Source: Shinisaurus crocodilurus
Taxonomy: Eukaryota > Chordata > Lepidosauria > Squamata > Shinisauridae
Length of the DNA stretch: 64,000 nt
NCBI GenBank assembly: GCA_021292165.1
Contig: CM037876.1
Coordinates: 117,371,379 to 117,435,378, forward strand
Reading direction: 5' to 3'
Shown here piece by piece: positions 56,201-64,000 of the stretch. Under the pieces are notes generated by a model. It worked only from the letters and a program-made list of their open reading frames with translations, was not told the origin of the DNA and did no database searches. The first letter of the stretch is position 1, and each line of letters opens with the position of its first letter. Position numbers and translations under genes: made by a program.

Positions 56201-59200
56201 TCCCTGTTGTGTGCCAGGTGCCAGTTCCCTAATTACCCACCCTGGGCGGCATGGCTTGTTTGAGGGGGATACAACCCTCAAATAACCTGTGGCCTGTTGC
56301 TGGGTTATTTGCATCAATCATTCAGGGCTCCCGGAAATATGTCTTGAGCACTTTTTGCATGTCTATGGAGAAAAGGTATTAGATGAATGACTAACATGGT
56401 TTATACAAGTATCTTTCTCCCTCTAATAGGAAAACATTGAAATCCCTGTTCCAAGGTATTTTATTAAGGAGAAAATAAAGGTGTTGAAAGAGAGAGAGAG
56501 AATCCTCGCACAAATAATGTTTGATGCCGGAATGTATGATGGCGAACCTGTGAGTATATCTATATAATCAATCCAGGGATAATCTTAGACTCTGGACACA
56601 GTGTTCTTCAACCTTGGGTCCCCAGATGTTTTTGGCCTACGACTCCCAGCTACGCTGGCTGGGGCATGCTGGGAGTTGTAGGCCAAAAACATCTGGGGAC
56701 CCAAGGTTCGAGAACACTGTGTATTAAATATATCTATTGCTGAATTGCAGAGGAATTAAATATGTATTGAAAGATATTTAGGCACCATCAAAAAGCAAAG
56801 GTAGCCATGTTGACTATAAGAAAAATACAAAATCTATATTAGTGAATACCAATACTTTTATTAGGCCAACTCACAGGTCACTAAAATCTGAAAGCTTTCA
56901 GGATCTCTTCATCAGGCAAGACATTACAAAAAGCATGTTGGGTGAGGTGGGAATCAGAGGGGGAAAAGGCTTACTTGATGTCGAAATGTTGAAGTCTGCA
57001 TCATCAGTCTTAAGGTGAAAAGGGGGAGGAGGGGTTTGTAGACATTCAAATTAGATTCTGCCAGGTGATATGATGGTTTCAGGGTGTACCTGGCACTGCC
57101 CCAGGACTGCCTAATTGGAATGTCTGCAACCCCTCCTTTCATCTTAAAACTCTGACCATGAGGACTTCATGAAAACAACAGAATGAAATTTAATAGGGAT
57201 AAATGCCAAGTGCTGCACCTAGGGAAAGGAAACCAAATGCAGAGTTACAGAATGGGGGACACTTGGCTCAACAATACTACAAGTGAGAAGGATCTTGGAA
57301 TTGTGGTAGATCACAAACTGAATGTGAGCCAGCAATGCGATGTGGCTGCAAAGAAGGCAAATGCTATTTTGGGCTGCATTAATAGAAGTATAGCTTCCAA
57401 ATCGCGGGAAGTAATAATTCCCCTTTACTCAGCACTGGTTAGGCCTCCTCTTGAGTACTGCGTCCAGTTCTGGGCACCACATTTTAAGAAGGATGTAGAC
57501 AAACTGGAGGAGGTTCAGAGGAGGGCAACAAAGATGATAAAGGGACTGGAAACAAGACCCTACGAGGAGAGACTGAAAGAACTGGGCATGTTTAGCCTTC
57601 AGAAGAGGAGACTGAGGGGAGATATGATCGCACTCTTCCAGTACTTGAAGGGTTGTCACACAGAGGAGGGCCAGGATCTCTTCTCGATCATCCCAGTTTG
57701 CAGGACACGGAATAATGGGTTCAAGTTACAGGAACCCAGATTCCACCTAAACATCAGGAAAAATTTCCTGACTGTTAGAGCAATAAGACAATGGAACCAA
57801 CTACATGGGGAGGTGGTGAGCTCTCCCACTCTGGAGACATTCAAGGTGAAGCTGGATTCCTGCATTGAGCGGGGGGTTGGACTCGATGGCCTTATAGGCC
57901 CCTTCGAACTCTACTTTTCTATGATTCTAAGTCAGCCTTTTCTCTTGTTTCTCCTATTGCTGCTCCTCCTTTCTGTAACATCTTGCCTGATGAAGAGCTC
58001 TGAAGATCTCAAAAGGTTGCACATTTTTTGTGTGATCTTTGAGTTGGCCTGATAAAAGTATTACACAAATATGGATTTTGGAATTAGTCATTGTCGTCAT
58101 CATCATCATCATCATCATCATCATACTAGCTATTGGCCTTGTCAACGTCCAGATAGACTTCCTATATAAAACTTACATTACAAAATGTTGCAATGAAATG
58201 AAGAATAAAAATTGAAATAAAATTTCTTTTACCCAGGACAATAAAATTAAGTTAAACTAAAAAGTTCTGTTACCTTTATATTAAAGAGTTCCCAACATTA
58301 ACTACCCAGGAAGATACTGGGTGACGTTGCTGAAGTTTGTAATTTTCTTCTTCAGAGTATGAACGTCAGTGACTTCTAATGTTTATCTTCAGACTGAGGT
58401 GAGCATTACAGCCCTGGCCAGATTGTAATCTGAGCCAAATAACTCCTCCCTCCCACCCTCATAGGAACCAGGGGACCTGAGAAATGGTAGTTTCAGCAGT
58501 GTCTGACATCCATTCAAAGGACTCTAGTGCCCTGGGAAAACTTCAATGGCTGCTAGTCGTTATGGCTATATATTACCACAGAGGCGGTGTACCTTTGTAT
58601 ATTAGTCACTGAGGAACATGAGTAGGTGCATGCTACTGTATTCATGTCCTGTTGTGTGCTTCTCATAGGAAACTGGTTGGCCACTGTGTGAACAGAGTAC
58701 TGGACTACGTAGGCCTTTGGTCTGATCCAGCAGGGCTCTTCTTATGCTCTCATGGATGCTGCTATACAGTAATACTTTGGATCGCAAGTAACTTGATCTG
58801 AGAGCGTTTTGCAAGACAAGCAAATTTTTAAAATAAATTTTGACTTGATAAACAAGCGACATCTTGCAATACTATGTAGGGATGTAACCGCTCGCCTCGA
58901 GTGGGCGTAGCGGGCCGAAATTGGCCCCGCTCACGCCCGCCAGAGACTTGCTTTGATATAAGAGTGTTTTGGATTACAAACACGGTTCTGGATCGAATTA
59001 TGCTTGCAATCCAAGGTATTACTGTATTATTATTTCAGCAGGGAGAAAGGGTGGGAATCCTAACGATAGGAGTGCTGCATGCACTTCTGTAGGCTTTGTT
59101 GTGCCTTAAATGTTTCTACAAAGAAGTAAGAAAGGGCAAACAATGTTTACTTAGAATTCCCCCAGGGGGGGTCAAATTAATCAAGGAGGGTGCCATGATC

Positions 59201-60935
59201 AGCCCTACGCCTTATGTTATGGAGGCCTGGGATAGGGTAAATACAATGCACTGAATGTATTTATTTTCATCCTACACTTCAATTTGATGTTGCAGAGAAA
59301 ACATGTAAAGGTCATGCTCTTGGAAGAAGCTGTTAGAGCAATTCAAGTAGCTGAGCGGGCTCGACAGGGCCGACTCAGGGCTACCTTCATGAAGCAAATC
59401 TATCTTGAAGAAAAGAGAGAGAGACTAGCCAGACTTCACGGTACAAGAGGTCCAGATCTGGAAGCTGCTGCAGTGTGCATTCAGAGGGTAAAGTAAATAT
59501 ATTACTGTGAAAACGGAATCCATTACTATGGGCCACATAGATATGGTAATCTATATTTAAATAAGTAAAGGACAAGCTCTCCTAACCCTGGCTTGCTTTG
59601 TAATTGGCTCAGTCTTTCTGAGCTTTCTCAGAGAACTCTTGGAAAAATCTCAGGGTTTTATGAGAGGTCTCCAAGAATGCATGGAAAGACTTAATCTGGG
59701 GTAGCTCCTCATTCTGCCACACCAGTCTCCTGCCATCACCAGTCCCCATGTCCTCAAACTTGTGAGGAAGAACTGGGTTGGATGCTCCAAAGAATGCTTG
59801 GGAGCTCTCATTGCTGCCAGCAAACCTAGGTACTGTAATTTTCTGTCCCTCCTGGCTCAGTGGATTAAGACAGGAGGAACTGAAAACTGTAGTTCCCAGG
59901 CTCCTTAATGGCAATAAATACTACAAGACCTCTGTTGCTGTGAAACTTTCCAAACACCCCCTCCTGCCCTACACTGCACAGATAAGTTTGAAGTAGAGGT
60001 CTGGCACTAGAAAGCCTCCAGGAAGGTCTGGAGTTGAGTTTATTTATTTATTACATTTCTATACCGCCCTACAGCCAAAGCTCTCTGAGTCTGTTACAAG
60101 TCAAACATAAAGTTTGTTGTACTCATCTCATAACAAGCTTCTGAATCCCACAATTAAGAGGCTCAGTGCCATCAATAATTTAAATGAACTGTTTGTTTCT
60201 CTGATAAAATGGCATCAGCTTGGGCTATTCTAAATATAGGCAGGAGTGTTTGTAATGATACCATTGGGAACAACTGTGGATATTTTATTTATTTATTGTA
60301 TTTCTAGATCTCCCATCTAGCCGGTACCCAGCCACTCTTTGGATAGCCAAATATATTGTAGTCAATTACCAGTCTTAAGTAGATAAATATGCCAGGTGTC
60401 TGGAAAGCATGAGGAAGCTTGTCATAGAGTGAACCAAAGTTCAAGGAAGGTGGTTTGAGGTATCAGGTTCATGTCTCCAAATCTTCTGTCTGGGAGTATT
60501 TTAACCAAAAAGCTGAATCACCTTTGGGTTTTTTTAGTGAAAAATAGGAATTGTGATAATACCTACCTAAATATTTATCATAGTGCTTACCAAGACATAT
60601 TAAGTGGTAAAGAACAAAGAGATTTAGGAATAGGACAAGGGTGGGTAACCTCTACCTGTGGAACATGTGCAGCCCCTAACACTGTTGCAAAGCCAATTGA
60701 CTCTTGGTAGAATTTTGAGAAACTTAAAAACAAATGACAACAACCCTCATAGTTGCAGAGAATGTATGATGGGGCAAATGTCCAGCAGGGTTCTCAGTAT
60801 CAATCAAGGGAACCATTGTCTCATATTAGATTATATGACCAATGCATGCCGATACCATGATTCTAAGCAAATATGCATGAATGTGAAAATACTTTTGGTG
60901 AAAGCTTAAGGAGTTCTTTCAGATCATTATGTTCT

Positions 60936-60970
<35 letters not shown>

Positions 60971-61425
60971 TTCATTATTTACCTTTTGCATTTCAAAAGC
61001 ATATTTTGTTTGAGGAAAAAGGAAGCAACTTCAATGAATTTATGTTATTTACATAGCGTCTATATACACCTGTCCAAAATTATATTTAATGAGAGATAGA
61101 TACTGAAGGATTAAAATGTGTGTGGGATAAAGTATGTATACAAGCTTCAAATGAATTCACAGAATGATCTCCGAATTAAACTAAACAGGAAAGATTGAGA
61201 CTACTGCCGAAAAACCCAGATGCTAACCTGTTAATGATCAGTTACTAGATTTGTACAGTCTGTTTTTCTTTCACCCACTTGTTTTTTCCCCTTGTTGTAG
61301 TGGAAGTTGTAAAAAGAGCAATTAAACTCATTAGGTTTGTATTTAAAATTCAGTTTTGGCGTGGACACTCACAGTGGAAGAAAACTCTGCAACTTAGAGA
61401 AGAAGAAATGATATTTCTAGGGATG
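47203..61425 (+). CDS. IQCA1: IQCA1 (dynein regulatory complex subunit 11), first five coding exons; introns included
   Basis: Joining 47203-47213, 54390-54717, 56430-56549, 59296-59487 and 61354-61425 gives one open frame of 241 codons with GT...AG at every junction, starting MSHNTYNKIW. Residues ~25-115 ([48 protein letters not shown]), the basic helix [18 protein letters not shown], the [17 protein letters not shown] segment and the IQ motif [14 protein letters not shown] followed by EEEMIFLGM are the N-terminal region of the IQ and AAA domain protein IQCA1. In the axoneme this protein belongs to the nexin-dynein regulatory complex that tunes motility; IQ motifs bind calmodulin. The AAA domain lies beyond the window. 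Identification rests on family motifs I recognise; assignment to IQCA1 rather than a close IQCA paralogue such as IQCA1L is likely but not proven. Confidence 0.87.
48577..48729 (-). mobile_element. 5S rRNA-headed SINE with CR1 tail (copy 1)
   Basis: On the minus strand: CTCAGGTTGTCTGAGTGTGG, GAAAGCTAAGCAGGGTCAGG and TTACTTGGATGGGAGAC (5S rRNA internal promoter region), then CTCCTCTAGTT, then the CR1 3' end TGAGCAGGGGGTTGGACTCG...CTTCCAACTCTATCC. The same architecture as the copies at 52438 and 62803. Confidence 0.88.
48810..48955. mobile_element. Foldback hAT-type MITE
   Basis: The left arm GGGGTGGGCAACCTGTGGCC...CCAGATGTTTTGG is mirrored by GTTGTAGGCCAAAACATCTG...GTTGCCCACCCCT. It is related in its core (CAGATGTTTTGG) to the CAGTGTTCTCC MITEs. 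Confidence 0.7.
48985..49215 (+). mobile_element. tRNA-derived SINE (Sauria type)
   Basis: The A box lies in GTGTGGCGTAGTGGTGAGAG and the B box is GGTTCTAGTCC; then CAGGGTTGTTGTGAGGATAA, AAGCCGCCTTGGGTTCCTTG and an (AATA)n tail. Confidence 0.88.
49728..50225 (-). mobile_element. CR1 3' fragment
   Basis: The inverse CR1 tail is followed by the antisense C-terminus ([23 protein letters not shown]). A small duplicated GTTTA block and deletions break the frame. Confidence 0.87.
51203..51922. mobile_element. TA-flanked DNA transposon with GC-rich tandem array
   Basis: The ends CCCGTATTTTTCCATG and the inverse CCATATTTTTCCCTG are both followed by TATAAGACGA, with TA on each side. Inside are about four imperfect ~105-bp units beginning TGAGCCGGCGG and containing GAGCCCTGCAGGGC. 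Tc1/mariner or pogo-like by its TA target; no transposase. Confidence 0.75.
52438..52607 (+). mobile_element. 5S rRNA-headed SINE with CR1 tail (copy 2)
   Basis: 52438-52519 aligns from GCCTGTGGC through AAGCTAAGCAGGGTCAGACC and TACTTGGATGGGAGAC with vertebrate 5S rRNA. The linker TCCTCCTCTAGTT follows, then a CR1 tail from TCCTGCATTGAGCAGG to CCTTCCAACTCTATGATC, ending in ATCTATGA repeats. Confidence 0.9.
52608..53425. other. Intronic stretch without recognised elements
   Basis: Part of IQCA1 intron 1. Nothing recognised. Confidence 0.5.
53426..53560. mobile_element. Foldback CAGTGTTCTCC MITE (copy 2)
   Basis: A near-perfect palindrome. Imperfect flank match GTCTAGAC/TTCTAGAG. Confidence 0.85.
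53561..54389. other. End of intron 1
   Basis: Unique-looking, with two poly(C) runs (54052-54065 and 54110-54120). 54295-54330 carries the dispersed 'ATGTATAGGATTGCACTGG' repeat end. Confidence 0.5.
54390..54717 (+). CDS. IQCA1: IQCA1 coding exon 2
   Basis: 328 nt: one base completing codon 4, then 109 codons from [10 protein letters not shown] to DLKLSP, ending in phase 0 before GTAAGT. It contains the conserved [10 protein letters not shown]...[18 protein letters not shown] block. Helical and charged. Confidence 0.9.
54718..56429 (+). other. IQCA1: IQCA1 intron 2
   Basis: 1.7 kb with no recognised element. The acceptor TCTAATAG follows a pyrimidine tract. Confidence 0.8.
56430..56549 (+). 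CDS. IQCA1: IQCA1 coding exon 3
   Basis: 120 nt, 40 codons, phase 0 at both ends: [15 protein letters not shown]... to MYDGEP, then GTGAGT. Removing or including it keeps the frame. Confidence 0.9.
56599..56719. mobile_element. Foldback CAGTGTTCTCC MITE (copy 3)
   Basis: CAGTGTTCTTCAACC...GAACACTG, palindromic, 50 bp into intron 3. No matching flanks. Confidence 0.82.
56790..58085. mobile_element. Old inverted-repeat element split by a CR1
   Basis: The left arm (56800-56940: TTTATTAGGCCAACTC...CTTCATCAGGCAAGAC) is mirrored at about 57970-58075 (GTCTTGCCTGATGAAG-type ... GAGTTGGCCTGATAAAAGTA). The CR1 lies between the arms. Confidence 0.55.
57176..57930 (+). mobile_element. CR1 3' part (RT C-terminus and UTR)
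   Basis: A long open frame: [59 protein letters not shown] and [13 protein letters not shown]. It ends in CTTTTCTATGATTCTA. The best preserved CR1 C-terminus in the window; it lies in IQCA1 intron 3, sense orientation. Confidence 0.92.
58095..58123. repeat. (CAT)n microsatellite
   Basis: About nine CAT units. Confidence 0.95.
58767..59024. mobile_element. TA-flanked pogo/Tigger-like MITE (copy 2) with nested GC fragment
   Basis: CAGTAATACTTTGG... to ...GGTATTACTG between TA dinucleotides. At 58873-58944 it contains TAGGGATGTAACCGCTCGCC..., a remnant of the GC-rich element found at 41967. Confidence 0.75.
59296..59487 (+). CDS. IQCA1: IQCA1 coding exon 4
   Basis: 192 nt, 64 codons, phase 0: [20 protein letters not shown] ... 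[14 protein letters not shown], then GTAAAG. A basic coiled region. It ends with the first residues of an IQ motif, which the next exon completes. Confidence 0.9.
59488..61353 (+). other. IQCA1: IQCA1 intron 4
   Basis: 1.87 kb. L2-like inverted tails are at about 60035-60095 and 60280-60345, and an (AT)n tract at 60942-60968. A strong pyrimidine tract and AG end at 61300, 53 bp upstream of the AG that keeps frame. Confidence 0.75.
61354..61425 (+). CDS. IQCA1: IQCA1 coding exon 5
   Basis: 72 nt, 24 codons, phase 0: [24 protein letters not shown], then GTGAGT. Joined to exon 4 it gives [13 protein letters not shown], a complete IQ motif. The upstream AG at 61300 would shift the frame to an immediate stop. 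Confidence 0.83.
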
Positions 61426-62802
61426 GTGAGTCTTCATATACCTTTTGTTTGTTTGTTTGTTTTAAATAATATTAAATAACATCACCATTTTAGAAAATAT
61501 AAAATGAAAGTGTTCCAAAACTCTGTATTACAAAGGTCACCTGTTAACAAAAGCAAATCTCTGCATCAAAATAGACATATGAAACATGTTGATACTAGGA
61601 ACACTTATATTGTACACCTGACCCAAATGAGGGGGGGGGGAATTAAAAAAAATAGAGGTACATGAAGTGGCAGTGTGTGGTGTGGGGAGATGAGGAGCTA
61701 AAGATAGCATACTACTACTACTATTACTACTACTACTAAGTGGCAACTGAGGGGAAAGGCAGAGTGTGGTCAACTGCACATCTGTCCCTTCAGTGGTGGC
61801 GGCTGTGTATGATCTTGAATTCCTCCCCCACACCACCATTGGATATGAATATCTTAAATCCCTTTTTGTTATTTTTAACATATCTTGCAAGCCTAACCTC
61901 ATTCTGAGCTTTAGGCCTCCTGCCAGTCTCCCTACAAGCTGGCTACTTGTTTGTACTTGTCCTTGGTGATTTGCCCCTCCCAATTTTTTTGGCTGTGTTA
62001 AGAGGAAGAACAAGGAAATGGTAGGTCCACTGAATGGAGAAGATGAAGAAACATTAGCAGGTGACAGAGTGAAGAGCGATGTTCGTTTGCTTTCCTGGTT
62101 CAGTGGCCTGAGTTAGGCTTCTAATATTTACATACAAGTTTGCATGTTTTTGGTCACACTTTGAATTTACTTTTTGTGCATGCTTTTCATTTCATATTTT
62201 TGTTGAGTCCATTGATTACTCATCTTATTTTCTGTTTGTATGTTGTCAGCTTCAGTCCTGTCTATTTTGGAAGCAAAATGTTATCATGTTATATTTTAGG
62301 GTTTAAATTTTTATGAACTGCCCAGCGAGCTTTGGCTATTGGACAGTACAGAAATGATGATGATGTTGATGATGATGATGATTTATCCTAACAGAATTAA
62401 GAGCTATACTAAGCCTCCAAATCTTACTTTAAAAGCTGCTAAGCAACCTTTTCAATTTGTACTGATCATTTTTATTGTATTTATTTATTTGTAAATTTAT
62501 GAGTTGCCTGTCAGCTAAATTTGGTCTTTGCCAAAGTTTGCTGGCAAACTGCAAATCATTTTGCCACCACTGCTGCCAAACTTTGGTGACAGCAGCAGGG
62601 GAGCAGCCCTTGCGGGGTTCCACGGGGGGTTGGGGGTTGAAATTGGCCTCCAGAGCACCTGAAGTTGCCCATCCCTGCCTTAGTCTATATGCCACCAATA
62701 CTTGCGGGGAACCACTGACTTCCTGAGGAAACTACAATTGGAAAATAACTTCCTATCTACCATGGCTCTTTATACCAACATCCCCTGCAAAGATGGATAC
62801 AA
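61426..62802 (+). other. IQCA1: IQCA1 intron 5 (start)
   Basis: It contains an (ACT)n tract (61708-61738), a diverged antisense CR1 linker fragment (about 61850-62000, CTCATTCTGAGCTTTAG...CCTTGGTGATTTGCCC), an L2-like stretch and a (GAT)n tract (62356-62382). No exon seen. Confidence 0.6.
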
Positions 62803-62964
62803 GCCTGTGGCTCACTCTGGCTCAGCTTGTCTGAGCGTGGAAAGCTAAGCAGGGTCAGGCCTGATTATTACTTGGATGGGAGACCCCTCCTCTAGTTTCC
62901 TGCATTGAGCAGGGGGTTGGACTTGATGGCCTTGTTGGCCCTTCCAACTCTATGATCCTATGAG
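62803..62964 (+). mobile_element. 5S rRNA-headed SINE with CR1 tail (copy 3)
   Basis: GCCTGTGGCTCACTCTGGCT, AAGCTAAGCAGGGTCAGGCC, TTACTTGGATGGGAGACC, the linker CCTCCTCTAGTT and a CR1 tail ending CCAACTCTATGATCCTATGA. Head, linker and tail joints are the same as in the other two copies. Confidence 0.9.
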
Positions 62965-62979
62965 GAATATTATCCCTGG

Positions 62980-63451
62980 ACTTCCGGTGGGGAAATATGG
63001 CAGATTGAAGCTCCACGAAGGAGTGGATATGCGACACAGCTTGTAAAACTGACTAGGAATTGTTCCAGTTGGCTAAATCACACTGAATCAAAGGCAGATT
63101 GAGAGATATGGCAGTCAATTCCCAAGGGTTAATTCTTGTGATCTTTCTGCCGAAGCTCTCGGCAGATAGCTCGTAGGGGCTGACCTGGGTCTTCTGGAAA
63201 TTACAACCTGCTCTCAGCCATCGTTCAGAGACTTTTAAAGGACCCTAAATCCTCTGATCCCCATTTCTCAGCTGATTTATGGACTATAATTATCTTGAAT
63301 AAGAGAGGTTTTCTCTACAGCGAAGCTGACATTCCTTATGGCGAAAAAGAATCCTTTTTTCTTGAAACGAGTGAAAAGTGAAAGAGAGAGATGGAAATAA
63401 ACAAACAAAAACAGATACCAGATGGATTTAAAGCTATAAGACTCCGGGCAA

Positions 63452-63482
<31 letters not shown>

Positions 63483-64000
63483 GTTATACATTGTAAAAGA
63501 GGTTTTCTAATTTGTTTATTTGAATAATTTTTGTGTTGACAAATGTGCTTATGAGAGAAAGCTGTTACAACAGATCAGCTCGTCGTGGGATTCTTTCTTT
63601 GCTCATGTTATCAGCCTGCCGGTGCCTGGAAGACTTTGTAGAACAACAGATAAAGTGAAGTACAGTTTGTGATTTACGTATGGAAAAATGGTTACAACTG
63701 ATTTGCTCCAGAAACTATTTGAAGATTTTGGAAACAAAATGGATCTTTTTGAGAAAAGAATGGAGGAGAGGCTTTCTAAAAATAAATGTGGAAGTGATGG
63801 AAGAAGATAAGAAGTTGGACAGTTTTATAAAGCAAATATCTGGAGAGGTGGAACAGATTAATGAGAAGGTGGAAATTACAAAGCAAAAAGCTGAAATGCC
63901 AAATAGAGAGTTTGATATGGTAAACCTTTTGGACTGGGAAGAGAGAGAAAAGGATAATGCTCATAAAATAAATTCTGCATATTTTAGAAAGAAAACAATG
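62980..64000 (+). mobile_element. L1 5' UTR and ORF1 start
   Basis: It opens GACTTCCGGTGGGGAAATAT, like other squamate L1 5' ends. ORF1-like coding begins at 63689 (MVTTDLLQKLFEDFG...FEKRMEERLS). After a frameshift near 63790 it continues as KLDSFIKQISGEVEQINEKV and LDWEEREKDNAHKINSAYF, the coiled-coil part of L1 ORF1p. (AT)n interrupts the UTR at 63455-63478. It runs off the window, sense with IQCA1. Confidence 0.78.

Noticed and set aside
61301..61353. Extending IQCA1 exon 5 to the upstream AG
   Set aside because: It gives TGG AAG TTG TAA after exon 4 and breaks the IQ spacing.

Overview
The window is nuclear DNA of a squamate reptile (lizard-like). It carries CR1 and L2 LINEs with reptile-type tails, an L1 5' end and an L1 3' end, tRNA-derived SINEs of the Sauria type, a DIRS-type gag, a Helitron and many hAT and TA-flanked DNA transposons. 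The only host gene I can support is the 5' part of IQCA1 (DRC11, a motile-cilium dynein regulatory complex subunit). It lies on the + strand: a CpG-island promoter at about 46.48-47.2 kb, followed by five coding exons at 47203-47213, 54390-54717, 56430-56549, 59296-59487 and 61354-61425. All exon junctions keep phase and the gene continues past the window. Everything before 46.4 kb is repeat-rich intergenic DNA with no host exon that I can recognise.

Layout. 0-8.2 kb: CR1, a GC-rich element, a long APE-type LINE broken by a CR1 and a TA-flanked MITE, then L2 and CR1. 8.2-20.3 kb: hAT elements with exact 8-bp target duplications at 9.66, 11.13 and 15.35 kb; the 11.13-kb one sits inside a minus-strand LINE. 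A GACTC-rich hAT with a transposase remnant lies at 18 kb. 20.2-25.7 kb: MITE, CR1/L2 nest, DIRS gag. 25.7-34.1 kb: a GC-rich hAT, then a roughly 3.47-kb block present twice on either side of a 100-N gap (probably an unmerged contig overlap), then a foldback hAT with a G-rich minisatellite. 34-46.4 kb: foldback element, GC-rich CTA-flanked element, L1 3' end, a full-length Helitron with an OTU-protease ORF inserted in an L2 and itself hit by a hAT, then a CR1 split by two DNA transposons, then L2. 46.4-64 kb: IQCA1 with intronic SINEs, MITEs, CR1 and L1.

Three things stand out. (1) Three copies of a SINE whose head is 5S rRNA and whose tail is the CR1 3' end. (2) A Helitron with exact TC...CTAG ends at an A|T site whose only ORF is an OTU cysteine protease-like protein. 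(3) DNA transposons with different termini share GC-rich palindromic modules containing paired ETS-like and E2F-like motifs. One hAT family also keeps its ends but carries different GC-rich interiors, one of which looks like a promoter plus 5' UTR. Whether any of these is undescribed cannot be decided without repeat databases.
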